Below, piece after piece: positions 15,847-23,711 of a stretch of DNA of 32,453 nt. How positions within the stretch are numbered: the stretch's first letter is position 1; every line of letters begins with the position of its first letter. A program made the position numbers and the translations under genes. The notes below the pieces were generated by a model. That model made no database searches. It saw only the letters and a list, made by a program, of their open reading frames with translations, and was not told the origin of the DNA. The stretch is from Bathyarchaeum sp965602795 (GTDB lineage Archaea > Thermoproteota > Bathyarchaeia > Bathyarchaeales > Bathyarchaeaceae). The stretch is taken from positions 1-32,453 of the forward strand of contig CBFCZR010000003.1 in the NCBI GenBank assembly GCA_965602795.1, given 5' to 3'.

Positions 15847-16653
15847 TTAAACTTTTTGGGCGTTGAACACTATTCGCTCTGGATACGTGTAAACGTTCAT
15901 TCTTTTGGCTCTGGCGAATCCGACCAAGGTTATTCCTGTCAGTTGGGCTGCTTCCAAGCCAGAACTGATTGCCGCTGCCAAAGAAGCGATTATGGGAAGT
16001 TTCATGCGTGCCGCCTTCAAAACGATGTCTCCGCTGAGTCTGCCGCTCAAGGCAAGAAAAAGGTTTCTGAAGTCCATGTTTTTTGTTGCTCCGACACCGA
16101 TGACCTTGTCCACGGCGTTGTGGCGCCCCACATCCTCAGCCAAAGCCACCAATTTTCCATCTGGTGAGTAGAGTGCCGCCGCATGAACCCCACCAGTCTT
16201 TCTGAATTGTTCAGCAATAGTGTTGAGCTGCAGCACCGACTGATAAACAACCGCTGCGTTTACGGTTGGGGTCATATACAATTTGGGAAGACTGCTGATG
16301 GCTTCTGAGAGGGGACTGTAGTCTGGGGAGCCGCAGGCGGAAACTACCAGACGCGCAAGATGCTGTGATTTTGCGATTCGCTGCTCAGCGTCAATGTCTG
16401 GTTTGAGTTTCACTAAGCATTTTCCATCTTTTTTCAGCACCAAATCGTCTATTTCGGCTGTTGATTTCAGGAGTCCTTCGGAGAGAAGATGCCCAACAAC
16501 CATTTCTTTCAGCTGGTCTGGAGAGCAGAGGATTGCGCCGTAGTGTGTTTTGTTGAGGAAGATGTGAAGGGATGTTTCTTCTGCTACATAATCGGTTTTC
16601 TCTTCGATTGTTTGGTCTGAAACGTTCATTCTGGAAACTTTGATTTTCCGCAT
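15847..16653 (-). CDS. fdhD: FdhD-like sulfurtransferase for molybdenum/tungsten formate dehydrogenase
   Basis: The 268-residue protein matches FdhD: VVGHLLSEGLL near residue 52, SACGSPDY at 106-112 and AEDVGRHNAVDKVIG around residue 172. FdhD passes sulfur from a cysteine desulfurase to the molybdenum cofactor and is needed for active formate dehydrogenase. The active loop in studied members has two cysteines (CGxCG); here only C107 remains, in CGSPD, so the mechanism or partner may differ. AGGAG is 9 nt before the ATG, and the gene starts 12 nt after the RimK-like stop. No formate dehydrogenase is in the window, but a MOT1-like transporter and MobB are nearby. Confidence 0.9.
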   Translation of the reverse strand: MRKIKVSRMNVSDQTIEEKTDYVAEETSLHIFLNKTHYGAILCSPDQLKEMVVGHLLSEGLLKSTAEIDDLVLKKDGKCLVKLKPDIDAEQRIAKSQHLARLVVSACGSPDYSPLSEAISSLPKLYMTPTVNAAVVYQSVLQLNTIAEQFRKTGGVHAAALYSPDGKLVALAEDVGRHNAVDKVIGVGATKNMDFRNLFLALSGRLSGDIVLKAARMKLPIIASLAAAISSGLEAAQLTGITLVGFARAKRMNVYTYPERIVFNAQKV

Positions 16654-16665
16654 GCACGTTTTCTC

Positions 16666-17544
16666 CTAGGACTTGAGTTCAGAGAGGATGTAGCTGACGA
16701 TTTCGTCGGCGATGTTAGTTTTTGTAACAGATTGCAGTCCTTTCCATCCCGGTTGACTATTCAACTCTATAATTAGGGGTCCATCTGGTCCTTCTATGAT
16801 GTCTACGCCTGTAACCTTGCAGCCTACAACCTTAGCTGCCTTAACTGCAAGAGTTTCCAGTTCCTCAGACAGATTTAAGGATAAAGGTTTTGCGCCCAAA
16901 CTCACGTTAGTCTTCCAGTTAGTTGATGTCCGCCGCATAGCAGCCACCACACGGTCTCCGACAACAAAAGCGCGGATGTCCGAACCTCCGTGAGGAATAA
17001 ACTCTTGCAGGTAGAGAACGCCATGATAGAAGGATATTGTCAGGAAGACTCTTGTGGCGATGTCTGGGTCAGTTATTCTGGTGGCGCCTAATCCTCTTGA
17101 ACCAAACAGCGGCTTCACTACAACATCTTCGCCTAGTTCGTGGAAACATTTCAGCGCTTCGTCAGGGTTCTCTGTAACTGCTGTGCGGGGAACAGGTAAC
17201 CCGTTCTCTTGAAGGAGGTTTAGGGAACAGTATTTGTTCACTGCTCGTTCGATGGAGAGGGGAGGATTGATTATCAGCAGTCCATGCCGTTCCAGCTTGT
17301 GCAGAAGATCCATCCTGAAGAGTAGCTGCTCTACGGACCCGCGTGCAATGGGGCGGGTGATCATGGCATCCAAGTCTTGAAGAATGTCCACTTTTTTCAC
17401 TGATGCCTCGGGAGTGTAGTTTATGCGTCCTATTACCTCTCGATAATCAAAACAGATTGGGGTAATGTTCTGTTTTTCAATAGCTTTCCGCAGTTGCGTG
17501 GAGCACCAACCATTCTGATCTCTGGTCATAATTCCCATTTTCAA
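16666..17544 (-). CDS. RimK-type ATP-grasp ligase (alpha-L-glutamate ligase family)
   Basis: The 292-residue protein has the ATP-grasp fold. VVKPLFGSRGLGATRI is the nucleotide-binding strand-loop, YLQEFIPHGGSDIRAFVVGD follows, and KVTGVDIIEGPDGPLIIELNSQPGW is the metal-binding Glu-Asn segment. The family joins glutamate or another amino acid to a carboxylate; members include ribosomal S6 modification enzyme RimK, LysX and the archaeal MptN and CofF, which glutamylate tetrahydromethanopterin and coenzyme F420. Because the genes behind it serve anaerobic C1 metabolism, MptN-like activity is attractive but unproven. The start is TTG 17544 with AAGGG 7 nt upstream; an ATG two codons later lacks that spacing. 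First gene of the fdhD-DUF2284 unit. Confidence 0.88.
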   Translation of the reverse strand: MKMGIMTRDQNGWCSTQLRKAIEKQNITPICFDYREVIGRINYTPEASVKKVDILQDLDAMITRPIARGSVEQLLFRMDLLHKLERHGLLIINPPLSIERAVNKYCSLNLLQENGLPVPRTAVTENPDEALKCFHELGEDVVVKPLFGSRGLGATRITDPDIATRVFLTISFYHGVLYLQEFIPHGGSDIRAFVVGDRVVAAMRRTSTNWKTNVSLGAKPLSLNLSEELETLAVKAAKVVGCKVTGVDIIEGPDGPLIIELNSQPGWKGLQSVTKTNIADEIVSYILSELKS

Positions 17545-17636
17545 CTGTTATCCCTTCATGCATCAAACCGCGTTCTAACAGATTAAAGTAATGCCACACA
17601 AAATGTTTCTTCGCCAAGACACATTTTTCTGTTATT

Positions 17637-17695
17637 GCTTGGCTTTTCCGAAAAAAGACTGTTTTCAACAATGTACTTCTATTAGGAGCCTAATA
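17637..17695 (+). repeat. Dispersed repeat, copy 3
   Basis: Blocks in order: GCTTGGCTTTTCCG, AAAAAAGACTG, TTTTCAACAATGTACTT and CTATTAGG-AG-CCTAATAT. It lies between the divergent RimK-like and CitG-like genes, about 40 nt upstream of the CitG TATA box. This position argues against the element being simply a terminator. Confidence 0.85.
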
Positions 17696-17734
17696 TGAGG
17701 CTCCCTTTTCGTGTGTGCAAGTTTTTACGCAAAC

Positions 17735-17744
17735 TAATTAAATA
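17735..17744 (+). promoter_or_regulatory. TATA box for the CitG-like gene
   Basis: TAATTAAATA lies about 50 nt before the ATG at 17788, giving a leader of roughly 25 nt. Confidence 0.4.
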
Positions 17745-17787
17745 GTGCTGATACACTGAAGCAAACATCAACCAAAGGTATGCTATC

Positions 17788-18738
17788 ATGAAGAATCTCC
17801 CATTTACAGAAAAGGCTGATTACATTTCTAGATGTTTAGAACTCGCCGTTCTCCTTGAGGTCAGTGGCTATCCGAAGCCCGGAAACGTCCACAGAACAGC
17901 AGACTTTCCAGAAACCAGATACGAACATTTTTTGGCGTCAGCAGTTGCAATAGCGCCCTCTTTCAAGAAGGCAGCTAAGCAGGGAATCAAACTTTCTGAG
18001 GAGAAAATCTCTCCCGCAGAGGTAGGTATCGGAAAAATAATCAAAGACGCAGTTGACAGAATGAGATTGAGCCAGAGCGGCGGCAACACCTTGTTGGGTG
18101 CGATAATTTTGCTTTCGCCCGTAGCGGCTGCAGCAGGAATGATTAGTAACAGTTTCTCTTTGTCTAAGCTTAGAGAAAACATTAAGGTGATTGTTGAGTC
18201 GACAACGCCGGAGGATGCGGTGGCTGTTTACGATGCGATTGCCCTCCTTAATCCGGGGGGGTTGAACAAGGTTAAGAAACTGGATGTTACAGACCCCGAA
18301 TCGAAGAAGAGACTTCTGGACGAAGGCGTGACTCTGTTTGGCACGTTTGAGATTTCTTCTTCGTATGATTCTGTAGCCTCTGAGTGGGTTCACAATTACC
18401 CAATCACCTTTGATCTGGGTTACCCCTATTTCGTTAAACAGCTTGAAGAGACAGGAGACATCAACACGGCTACCGTCCACACTTACCTGAAGATTCTCGC
18501 CGAAGTCCCGGACACATTAATCGCCCGAAAGGCGGGTCAAGCTAAGGCTGAAAGCATCTCAGCCGAGGCTGAACAAGTCTTGAAGGAGGGGGGTTTAGCA
18601 ACACCTTCGGGAAGGAATCTGCTCCATAAGCTGGACATCAAACTACGGGATTCAGCTCACAGCCTAAGCCCGGGAACAACGGCGGACATAATCGGGGCAG
18701 TGTTGGCTCTTAACAATCTAAACGGCTACAAAACATAA
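17788..18738 (+). CDS. Triphosphoribosyl-dephospho-CoA synthase family protein (CitG/MdcB-like)
   Basis: The 316-residue protein contains LLEVSGYPKPGNVHR near residue 25, the conserved PGNV loop of this family, then SQSGGNTLLGAIILLSP around residue 93, which holds its second signature. Bacterial CitG and MdcB make the prosthetic-group precursor of citrate lyase or malonate decarboxylase from ATP and dephospho-CoA. No lyase or decarboxylase subunits are seen here, and archaeal relatives of COG1767 occur widely without them, so they probably have another, undetermined substrate. The gene is helical and soluble, starts at ATG behind a TATA box, and is followed after 53 nt by the transporter gene, possibly on the same transcript. 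Confidence 0.83.
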   Translation: MKNLPFTEKADYISRCLELAVLLEVSGYPKPGNVHRTADFPETRYEHFLASAVAIAPSFKKAAKQGIKLSEEKISPAEVGIGKIIKDAVDRMRLSQSGGNTLLGAIILLSPVAAAAGMISNSFSLSKLRENIKVIVESTTPEDAVAVYDAIALLNPGGLNKVKKLDVTDPESKKRLLDEGVTLFGTFEISSSYDSVASEWVHNYPITFDLGYPYFVKQLEETGDINTATVHTYLKILAEVPDTLIARKAGQAKAESISAEAEQVLKEGGLATPSGRNLLHKLDIKLRDSAHSLSPGTTADIIGAVLALNNLNGYKT

Positions 18739-18791
18739 GACAGCCTAATCTGCAAATAAACTAATATTGACCCCGATGTATATGACTGTGC

Positions 18792-19907
18792 ATGATGGTT
18801 AAGGGGTTCGAGTTTTCCGTCAGAGAGTTTGCGGGAAGCTTAGGAGACTTCGGCACACTGCTTCCCTTCACGGTTGGTTACATAGTAATCTGCGGGTTCA
18901 ACCCAACCGGGCTTCTTTTAGGAATTGGCCTCACAAACATCATTTTGGCGCTTATTTACAGGCTACCGTTGCCGGTGCAACCACAAAAAGCCATCGGCTC
19001 AGTTGCCCTTGCTGAACGGTGGACAAGAAACACGGTGCTCGGAGCAGGCTTTTCTGTTGGCTTAGTGTGGGTGCTTCTTTCATTCTCGAAGAGGCTCTGC
19101 GGTCTTCTGGAAAAGGTTCCTAAAGGCGTGACAAGAGGCATCCAGCTTGGGTTAGCTTTCACGTTGGCGCTTGCAGGAGCCGAGATGATTCACCCCGATT
19201 TCTTAATAGCCATTCCGCTGATTGTTGTGGTTTTTCTGCTTCTCAGAAACAAGTTTTTGCCCGCAGCCATATTTCTCGTTCTTTTCGGTTTCATCTACGC
19301 GATAGCCACAGGGGACTTGGTCCTCAGCCAAATAAATGTGGGTTTTTCGCTTCCCGAGTTTACCGTATTCTCCCTCAATGACATGTTTTACGGCTTCGTA
19401 TATGCAGGCTTTGCACAACTTTTTCTCACCTTAACAAACGCGGTTGTAGCCACCGTAGCTTTGGTTCATAACCTATTTCCCGACCGAAAAGACGTTAACG
19501 CAAGAAATCTGATTAAAAATATGGGAGCCATGAATATTACAATGCCGTTCATAGGAGGAATGCCTCTATGTCACGGAGCAGGAGGACTAGCAGCACAATA
19601 CCTTTTCGGCGCTAGAACTGGCGGCGCAATCCTCATGGAGGGCAGCCTAGAAATCAGTTTAGGACTGTTCTTCTCACAAAGTTTGGTGAACATCTTCACA
19701 TCATTTCCACTTTTTGTTGTTGGAGTAATGCTTCTTATGACCTCCTTTGAACTAGGCAAAATCTCGCTCAAAGTTCAAGGTAAAAAAGAAATCTATGTAA
19801 CGGTTGTAACGGCTGTGCTGGCAACCGTCTTCAACATGGCTGTGGGATTCATCGGCGGACTCATCCTATATGTTGCTATAGAGAAAAAGATAATACAAAT
19901 AAGCTGA
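18792..19907 (+). CDS. MOT1-type molybdate/sulfate transporter
   Basis: The 371-residue integral membrane protein has about ten hydrophobic segments. Its N-terminal SLGDFGTLLPFTVGYIV and the following LPLPVQPQKAIGSVA match the MFS_MOT1 domain of SulP-related transporters, as does GGMPLCHGAGGLAAQYLFG around residues 255-273. Eukaryotic MOT1 proteins take up molybdate with high affinity; archaeal members are usually called putative sulfate/molybdate transporters. The closeness of fdhD (2.1 kb) and mobB (6.1 kb) favours molybdate, or tungstate, over sulfate. The ATG at 18792 is followed at once by another ATG and has no clear ribosome binding site, so the start could be either codon. Confidence 0.87.
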   Translation: MMVKGFEFSVREFAGSLGDFGTLLPFTVGYIVICGFNPTGLLLGIGLTNIILALIYRLPLPVQPQKAIGSVALAERWTRNTVLGAGFSVGLVWVLLSFSKRLCGLLEKVPKGVTRGIQLGLAFTLALAGAEMIHPDFLIAIPLIVVVFLLLRNKFLPAAIFLVLFGFIYAIATGDLVLSQINVGFSLPEFTVFSLNDMFYGFVYAGFAQLFLTLTNAVVATVALVHNLFPDRKDVNARNLIKNMGAMNITMPFIGGMPLCHGAGGLAAQYLFGARTGGAILMEGSLEISLGLFFSQSLVNIFTSFPLFVVGVMLLMTSFELGKISLKVQGKKEIYVTVVTAVLATVFNMAVGFIGGLILYVAIEKKIIQIS

Positions 19908-19930
19908 AGTTAACTCCCCTCGCTTCAACC

Positions 19931-21001
19931 TTACAGAAATCTTCTTTTAGTCGCCTCAACCAAGCCGATTGGCCCGGTCATCATCACATCACCTGCAGGA
20001 GTTGCAAAATGAACATTGAGATTTGTTTCTGCCAAGACCTGCCTGTTTGGTCCCGTCACAATCACTTTCTCGATCTTAGAGAAGCCGGGTGGTTCGCTCA
20101 GATAGAACATGCCATGCCCATTGTCCTCAAAAACTTCTTCATCGCAGAGCTTCCCGTCTGCAAAATCCCTTAGAAGCTTCTCCATCTTTTGCGGATTCAA
20201 CAATCGTGTATGATGCTCCAATACTGCAGTGACTTTGCCCCTTGATATTATTGCAGCCATAGTGTGCCCATTGCCTACATTAACGGCGAGAATCGGATCA
20301 GCCTCCTCTACCGCCGGGTCCATCAGGCATCCAAGTATGGCGTCTGGAGAAGTGTCCATAACCACTACTCTAGCATTAGGCAGCTGTCTTTTCGAGGCGC
20401 TCACTGCTGAGTTCATTCTTGGATAATATGGGGGAATTTCGTTTTCCTTGAATGCGAATGCTTCAGGTTTCGGATTTTCTTTCAGCAGTTCTTTTATTTT
20501 GTTGATGCGGAATCGTCTATTGCTCATTTCTTTTGGGAAGACTCCGTGGTCTTGGACTGCAACGGCAACAAAATCTATGTCCGAGAAAGGCTCTCCAAAA
20601 AACTTCAATAAGCCACGTAGTTTAGCGATATTCACTTCTTCAAGAACTATTGTTTCTCCCTCGAAGTTTTCCGGTTCAGAGTCTTGGACGATTTCTATTT
20701 CCAGTTCTCTGACTTGATCCAGATTATTTCTTACAGTGTACGCAGCATTTTCTGTCATAAAGACCCGAAGTCCAGCTTCGACATGTCGTTTCAGGGCATG
20801 CGAAAAGGCGCCTCCGCCTATAGTGTCTCCTTTAACAAACAGGTCCTTACCTTTGCGAGTTGCGGTTTTTACTTTCTCTGCGAAAACTAGGGAGGGGGAT
20901 GGAAGAACCAGTTTTATGCAGTTCTCGACACTCCGTTTTTGGTCATCGTAAAGCAGTATGTCTTCAGTTCCAGCGCCTATGTCTATGGCTAAAATCTTCA
21001 T
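19931..21001 (-). CDS. DUF1786 protein, actin-like ATPase fold suspected
   Basis: The 356-residue protein opens with ILAIDIGAGTEDILLYD, a phosphate-1-like motif of the ASKHA (sugar kinase/Hsp70/actin) fold, and has DTSPDAILGC and ILAVNVGNGHTMAAII in the second half, which resemble phosphate-2 and adenosine motifs. These features fit DUF1786 (COG4012). Database names for relatives often read 'pyruvate formate-lyase activating enzyme', but it has no radical-SAM CxxxCxxC motif and I regard that name as wrong. Function is unknown. AGAGGA lies 8 nt before the ATG. It follows aspartate kinase in the same direction after 90 nt, which may be coincidental. Confidence 0.8.
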   Translation of the reverse strand: MKILAIDIGAGTEDILLYDDQKRSVENCIKLVLPSPSLVFAEKVKTATRKGKDLFVKGDTIGGGAFSHALKRHVEAGLRVFMTENAAYTVRNNLDQVRELEIEIVQDSEPENFEGETIVLEEVNIAKLRGLLKFFGEPFSDIDFVAVAVQDHGVFPKEMSNRRFRINKIKELLKENPKPEAFAFKENEIPPYYPRMNSAVSASKRQLPNARVVVMDTSPDAILGCLMDPAVEEADPILAVNVGNGHTMAAIISRGKVTAVLEHHTRLLNPQKMEKLLRDFADGKLCDEEVFEDNGHGMFYLSEPPGFSKIEKVIVTGPNRQVLAETNLNVHFATPAGDVMMTGPIGLVEATKRRFL

Positions 21002-21091
21002 GGATTGTTCCTCTTAACACTCTTGCCGAATCTGTTGACCAAAAATAGGAGATGCCTCTCATCTACCTTTCGATTAACTCCAGAAATAACG

Positions 21092-22471
21092 CTAGTGAGG
21101 CTTGTTCATTTCAGGTCTCTTAGCATGGATTGCTGCAACAGTGGCGCCAATGTTGCTTTCATCAACTACCAAAATTATTTGTGATGTATGCGGCGCAAAG
21201 ATGCCACGTTTTATGTTGATTTCTGGTATGGCTCCTATGGCGATGGAGGCGACTCCCGATGAATATTTCATTCCGTCTCCAATGAGGGTAACCACGCCAA
21301 CACCGTCTTCGATTGTCAAATCTTCGTCAAAGCCTCTAAGCCGTTCCTCATTTTTTCTCAGAAACTCTGAATCAAGGAACAGGAAATCTCTTATTCTCTT
21401 CCCGGTTTCAAGTGTCTCGGTTCCCAAATCAAGGAAATCGTTACAGTTTTCCCAAATCCTCAAAGCATCCTCCAAAGACCTGCTGTTCTGGTCATCCATC
21501 GTAAGAATTGCGCATCCCGATTTTCCGGTTACACACTTCACGGTTTGGTCACCGTTGCTTTCGGACTGAATTATCGTGTATTCTTCTGGTCTAGCTATCG
21601 GCACCACCTTTATGGGCTGCTTGAATTCTTTTGCCATTGAGATTGCTTCGCCTTGAACAATCTTCATTCCCATCTTGGAGGCTTTGTGGGCTTCGTTATA
21701 GCTGAGAGATGCCAGATGCTCGGTTGTCTGGTCTTTAACTATAGATGGGTCAGCACTTTGAACAGACACTTCCTTGAACAAAACCGTTTCAACGTCATAT
21801 CTTTCTTTCAATAGACATGAAACAAAAACTGCAGTAAGATCGGAGCCGCCTCTTCCCAGAACTGTTTCCAGCCCGTCACTGGTGATGCCGAGGAAGCCTG
21901 CTTGCACAACTACGTTTCCATCTTCGATTGACTGAATGAGATGATTAACCCTATTCTTGCTCAACTCGTAATCGGGGGTGGCGTTTTCGAAGTTGTCATC
22001 TGTTACAATGGGCCATTGCTCTTTAGGGATGTGGCAGGAATCTAAACCGCTGCTTTTTATGATGTAGTCCATGAGAACAGATGTTGGCAGTTCTCCACCA
22101 TTGGTTAGAACTTTTGCTTTAGTTGTTCCACGGAAACGCTTGTTGATTAAAGAGACAGATTCATCCATCTGCTGCCGATATTCCTGTAATTCGTCGATAA
22201 CTTCTTTCAGATACTTGCCGTTGACATAGGTTTTCGCTATTCGCTCGTATGTGTTGAATATAGAATCTATTGGGATGGGTCTAGAATGGGTGTAAGATTC
22301 GCCTATCCTGATGAGTTCGTCTGTGAACCCGTTTGGCGCAGAGAAAACAACCACAGGACCCAAATCATCCTTATCCCTTAATGTTTTTATGCAATCCAAA
22401 ATCGCAGGTATTTTTTCGCCCTCATTAGTCAATAGGCTCCCGCCAAATTTTGTCACCGAAAGCTTCCTCAT
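21092..22471 (-). CDS. Aspartate kinase
   Basis: The 459-residue protein phosphorylates L-aspartate, the first step toward lysine, threonine and methionine. KFGGS at 8-12 binds ATP, FLGITSDGLETVLGRGGSD (about 198-216) forms the aspartate/nucleotide site, and the C-terminal third holds two ACT domains with VVTLIGDGMKYSSGVAS and INIKRGIFAPHTSQIILVV, where feedback inhibitors bind. The length and layout are those of a monofunctional, probably lysine- or threonine-sensitive enzyme. AGAGGT is 8 nt upstream of the ATG. No other genes of the aspartate pathway are adjacent. Upstream, the short direct repeat CTAACAG occurs twice at 22490-22511 with no known role. Confidence 0.93.
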   Translation of the reverse strand: MRKLSVTKFGGSLLTNEGEKIPAILDCIKTLRDKDDLGPVVVFSAPNGFTDELIRIGESYTHSRPIPIDSIFNTYERIAKTYVNGKYLKEVIDELQEYRQQMDESVSLINKRFRGTTKAKVLTNGGELPTSVLMDYIIKSSGLDSCHIPKEQWPIVTDDNFENATPDYELSKNRVNHLIQSIEDGNVVVQAGFLGITSDGLETVLGRGGSDLTAVFVSCLLKERYDVETVLFKEVSVQSADPSIVKDQTTEHLASLSYNEAHKASKMGMKIVQGEAISMAKEFKQPIKVVPIARPEEYTIIQSESNGDQTVKCVTGKSGCAILTMDDQNSRSLEDALRIWENCNDFLDLGTETLETGKRIRDFLFLDSEFLRKNEERLRGFDEDLTIEDGVGVVTLIGDGMKYSSGVASIAIGAIPEINIKRGIFAPHTSQIILVVDESNIGATVAAIHAKRPEMNKPH

Positions 22472-22643
22472 TCCCGTTTACCTCTTCATACAGCTAACAG
22501 AAAAAGGCTAACAGTTTAAGTTTTTTTTGGCTCCACGCGCTGATTTATTGAAAAACAGAAATTCTTTCAAACTAACTTTAGGTTTGCTTTATCCCTAAAT
22601 CTTTTAGGTTGGTCAGAGGTTTTGTAAGGTCACTTCCAAGCTT

Positions 22644-22689
22644 AGGAGGTGAATTCATGCGGCAGCGTGTACATCACGTGCTGTGGTAA
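22644..22689 (+). promoter_or_regulatory. Perfect SD followed by a 10-codon open frame (possible leader peptide)
   Basis: AGGAGGTGA (22644-22652) is followed at ideal spacing by ATG 22657 and a frame MRQRVHHVLW ending at TAA 22687-22689, directly before the TATA box of the next gene. The strength of the SD is out of proportion to the tiny frame. It could be a leader, a real micropeptide, or a relic of a lost gene. Confidence 0.3.
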
Positions 22690-22701
22690 TAAAATTTATA
22701 A
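22690..22701 (+). promoter_or_regulatory. TATA box for the 63-residue membrane protein gene
   Basis: AAAATTTATAAG lies about 37-48 nt before ATG 22738, implying a transcript start near 22722 and a short leader holding the GAGGGGGAGGA ribosome binding site. Confidence 0.45.
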
Positions 22702-22737
22702 GATGTTTGCCGTCATAAATTCTTTTGAGGGGGAGGA

Positions 22738-22929
22738 ATGGTAGAAACTAAGACTTTTGCATGGGCAGAAGCCATATTGGGACTTTTGGTGATAATCTAT
22801 CCATTCGTGTGGTGCTATATCCTCGGCGAGAGCGTTGAATACCTATTTGCGGTAGAGGTCGCATTGGGAGCACTAGTTTTGATTGTGGCGGCGTTGGCGC
22901 TGATGACAAGGTCTCCGTATGGAAAGTAA
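22738..22929 (+). CDS. Small two-helix membrane protein, unknown function
   Basis: The 63-residue product has two hydrophobic stretches (about 9-29 and 34-57) joined by an acidic turn (GESVEY) and ends in a short basic tail (TRSPYGK). The first helix WAEAILGLLVIIYPF has an aromatic and proline layout that recalls SPW-repeat membrane proteins, but the match is too thin to name. A strong GAGGGGGAGGA site immediately precedes the ATG and a TATA box lies upstream, so I believe it is a real, well-expressed gene. Its neighbours give no functional hint. Confidence 0.7.
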   Translation: MVETKTFAWAEAILGLLVIIYPFVWCYILGESVEYLFAVEVALGALVLIVAALALMTRSPYGK

Positions 22930-23019
22930 ATCTCCCCTATTTTTTTGCCCCTTTTCGGGATATGCGTTCGCACCTTTAATTTTTTGCAGGTATACAGGTT
23001 CCACATGTTATGATTTTGG

Positions 23020-23029
23020 ATTTAAATTT
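23020..23029 (+). promoter_or_regulatory. TATA box for the winged-helix gene
   Basis: ATTTAAATTT lies about 45 nt before ATG 23069. It would place the transcript start near 23050, downstream of the alternative start at 22919, and therefore supports the shorter protein. Confidence 0.45.
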
Positions 23030-23068
23030 GTAATTCACAACACATATAACACAAATTACAAAAAGCTA

Positions 23069-23524
23069 ATGGCTGAAAAGCAAATGTCACATACAATAAA
23101 CAAAGCTAAGTCACTCATTTTCGGAAAGGAAAAAAAATCTGGAAAACAAATAGCGAATCCAATAACTAAAGCTAAATCACTCATTAGCCGAAAGGAAATG
23201 AAAGAAAAGCCATATCGATCAAAGTTGGTAATATGTATCGATATTCTTTGTGCTTTGGTTTCTAAGGGCCCCATGAAGTTCACCCAACTGTCGCATAAAG
23301 TTGAACTTGACACAATCCGCCTGATACCCCATCTGAAACTGCTGATCGATCGGAATCTCGTTGAACAACAAAATTTAGGTGAGAACGAAGTCTTTTACAC
23401 TGTTACTGGAAGGGGTTTAAAAGTGCTCAAAGTCATTAGCCCCATAATCAGAGAAGCACACAAGCTTCAGATGCGCAATTTTGAAACAATCTCAAACACA
23501 CTTTCAGAAGCAGGTTACTCCTAG
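23069..23524 (+). CDS. Winged-helix transcriptional regulator, HTH_45-like, with duplicated basic N-terminal tail
   Basis: The 151-residue protein has a C-terminal winged-helix domain (about 55-135: CIDILCALVSKGPMKFTQL, then LDTIRLIPHLKLLIDRNLV and the wing VFYTVTGRGLKVL). This resembles the HTH_45 family, abundant in Thaumarchaeota and Bathyarchaeia. The N-terminal 50 residues are Lys-rich and contain a near-identical pair, INKAKSLIFGKEKK and ITKAKSLISRKEMK, encoded by a 66-nt direct DNA repeat. I use ATG 23069 because the TATA box at 23020 lies inside the longer frame, which starts at 22919 and overlaps the previous gene. The target genes are unknown; the flippase downstream is one candidate. 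Confidence 0.8.
   Translation: MAEKQMSHTINKAKSLIFGKEKKSGKQIANPITKAKSLISRKEMKEKPYRSKLVICIDILCALVSKGPMKFTQLSHKVELDTIRLIPHLKLLIDRNLVEQQNLGENEVFYTVTGRGLKVLKVISPIIREAHKLQMRNFETISNTLSEAGYS
23102..23198 (+). repeat. 66-nt-period direct repeat inside the winged-helix gene
   Basis: The segment beginning AAAGCTAAGTCACTCATT at 23102 recurs as AAAGCTAAATCACTCATT at 23168, each followed by a GAAAGGAAA tract, so the unit is 22 codons. DNA identity is as high as protein identity, which suggests a recent in-frame duplication. Confidence 0.7.
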
Positions 23525-23609
23525 AACTGGACATACAAAAAAATTGTGCAGTCAGTCGAAACTCGTTTTCTTTTAGTTTCGCTTTACTATCTGCTTCTTA
23601 CGAGCACTT

Positions 23610-23633
23610 TTCCACCCACTCTTTGTGGTGGAA
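23610..23633 (+). other. Hairpin between the winged-helix and flippase genes
   Basis: TTCCACC (23610-23616) and GGTGGAA (23627-23633) form a 7-bp inverted repeat with a 10-nt loop, 86 nt after the winged-helix stop. It ends next to a TTTATA stretch and about 20 nt before the flippase TATA box, so it could be a terminator or an operator. Confidence 0.35.
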
Positions 23634-23650
23634 CTTTATATCAGAGTAAC

Positions 23651-23658
23651 GTATAAAG
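23651..23658 (+). promoter_or_regulatory. TATA box for the flippase gene
   Basis: GTATAAAG lies about 60 nt before ATG 23712, giving a likely transcript start near 23680. Confidence 0.4.
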
Positions 23659-23711
23659 AACTGAAGTTTCACTGCAGAAGGTAAAACTGCGACAACTAAA
23701 GCAAAATCAGG

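Noticed and set aside
22919..23068. N-terminal extension of the winged-helix protein
   Set aside because: It overlaps the preceding gene, contains the probable TATA box and has no ribosome binding site.
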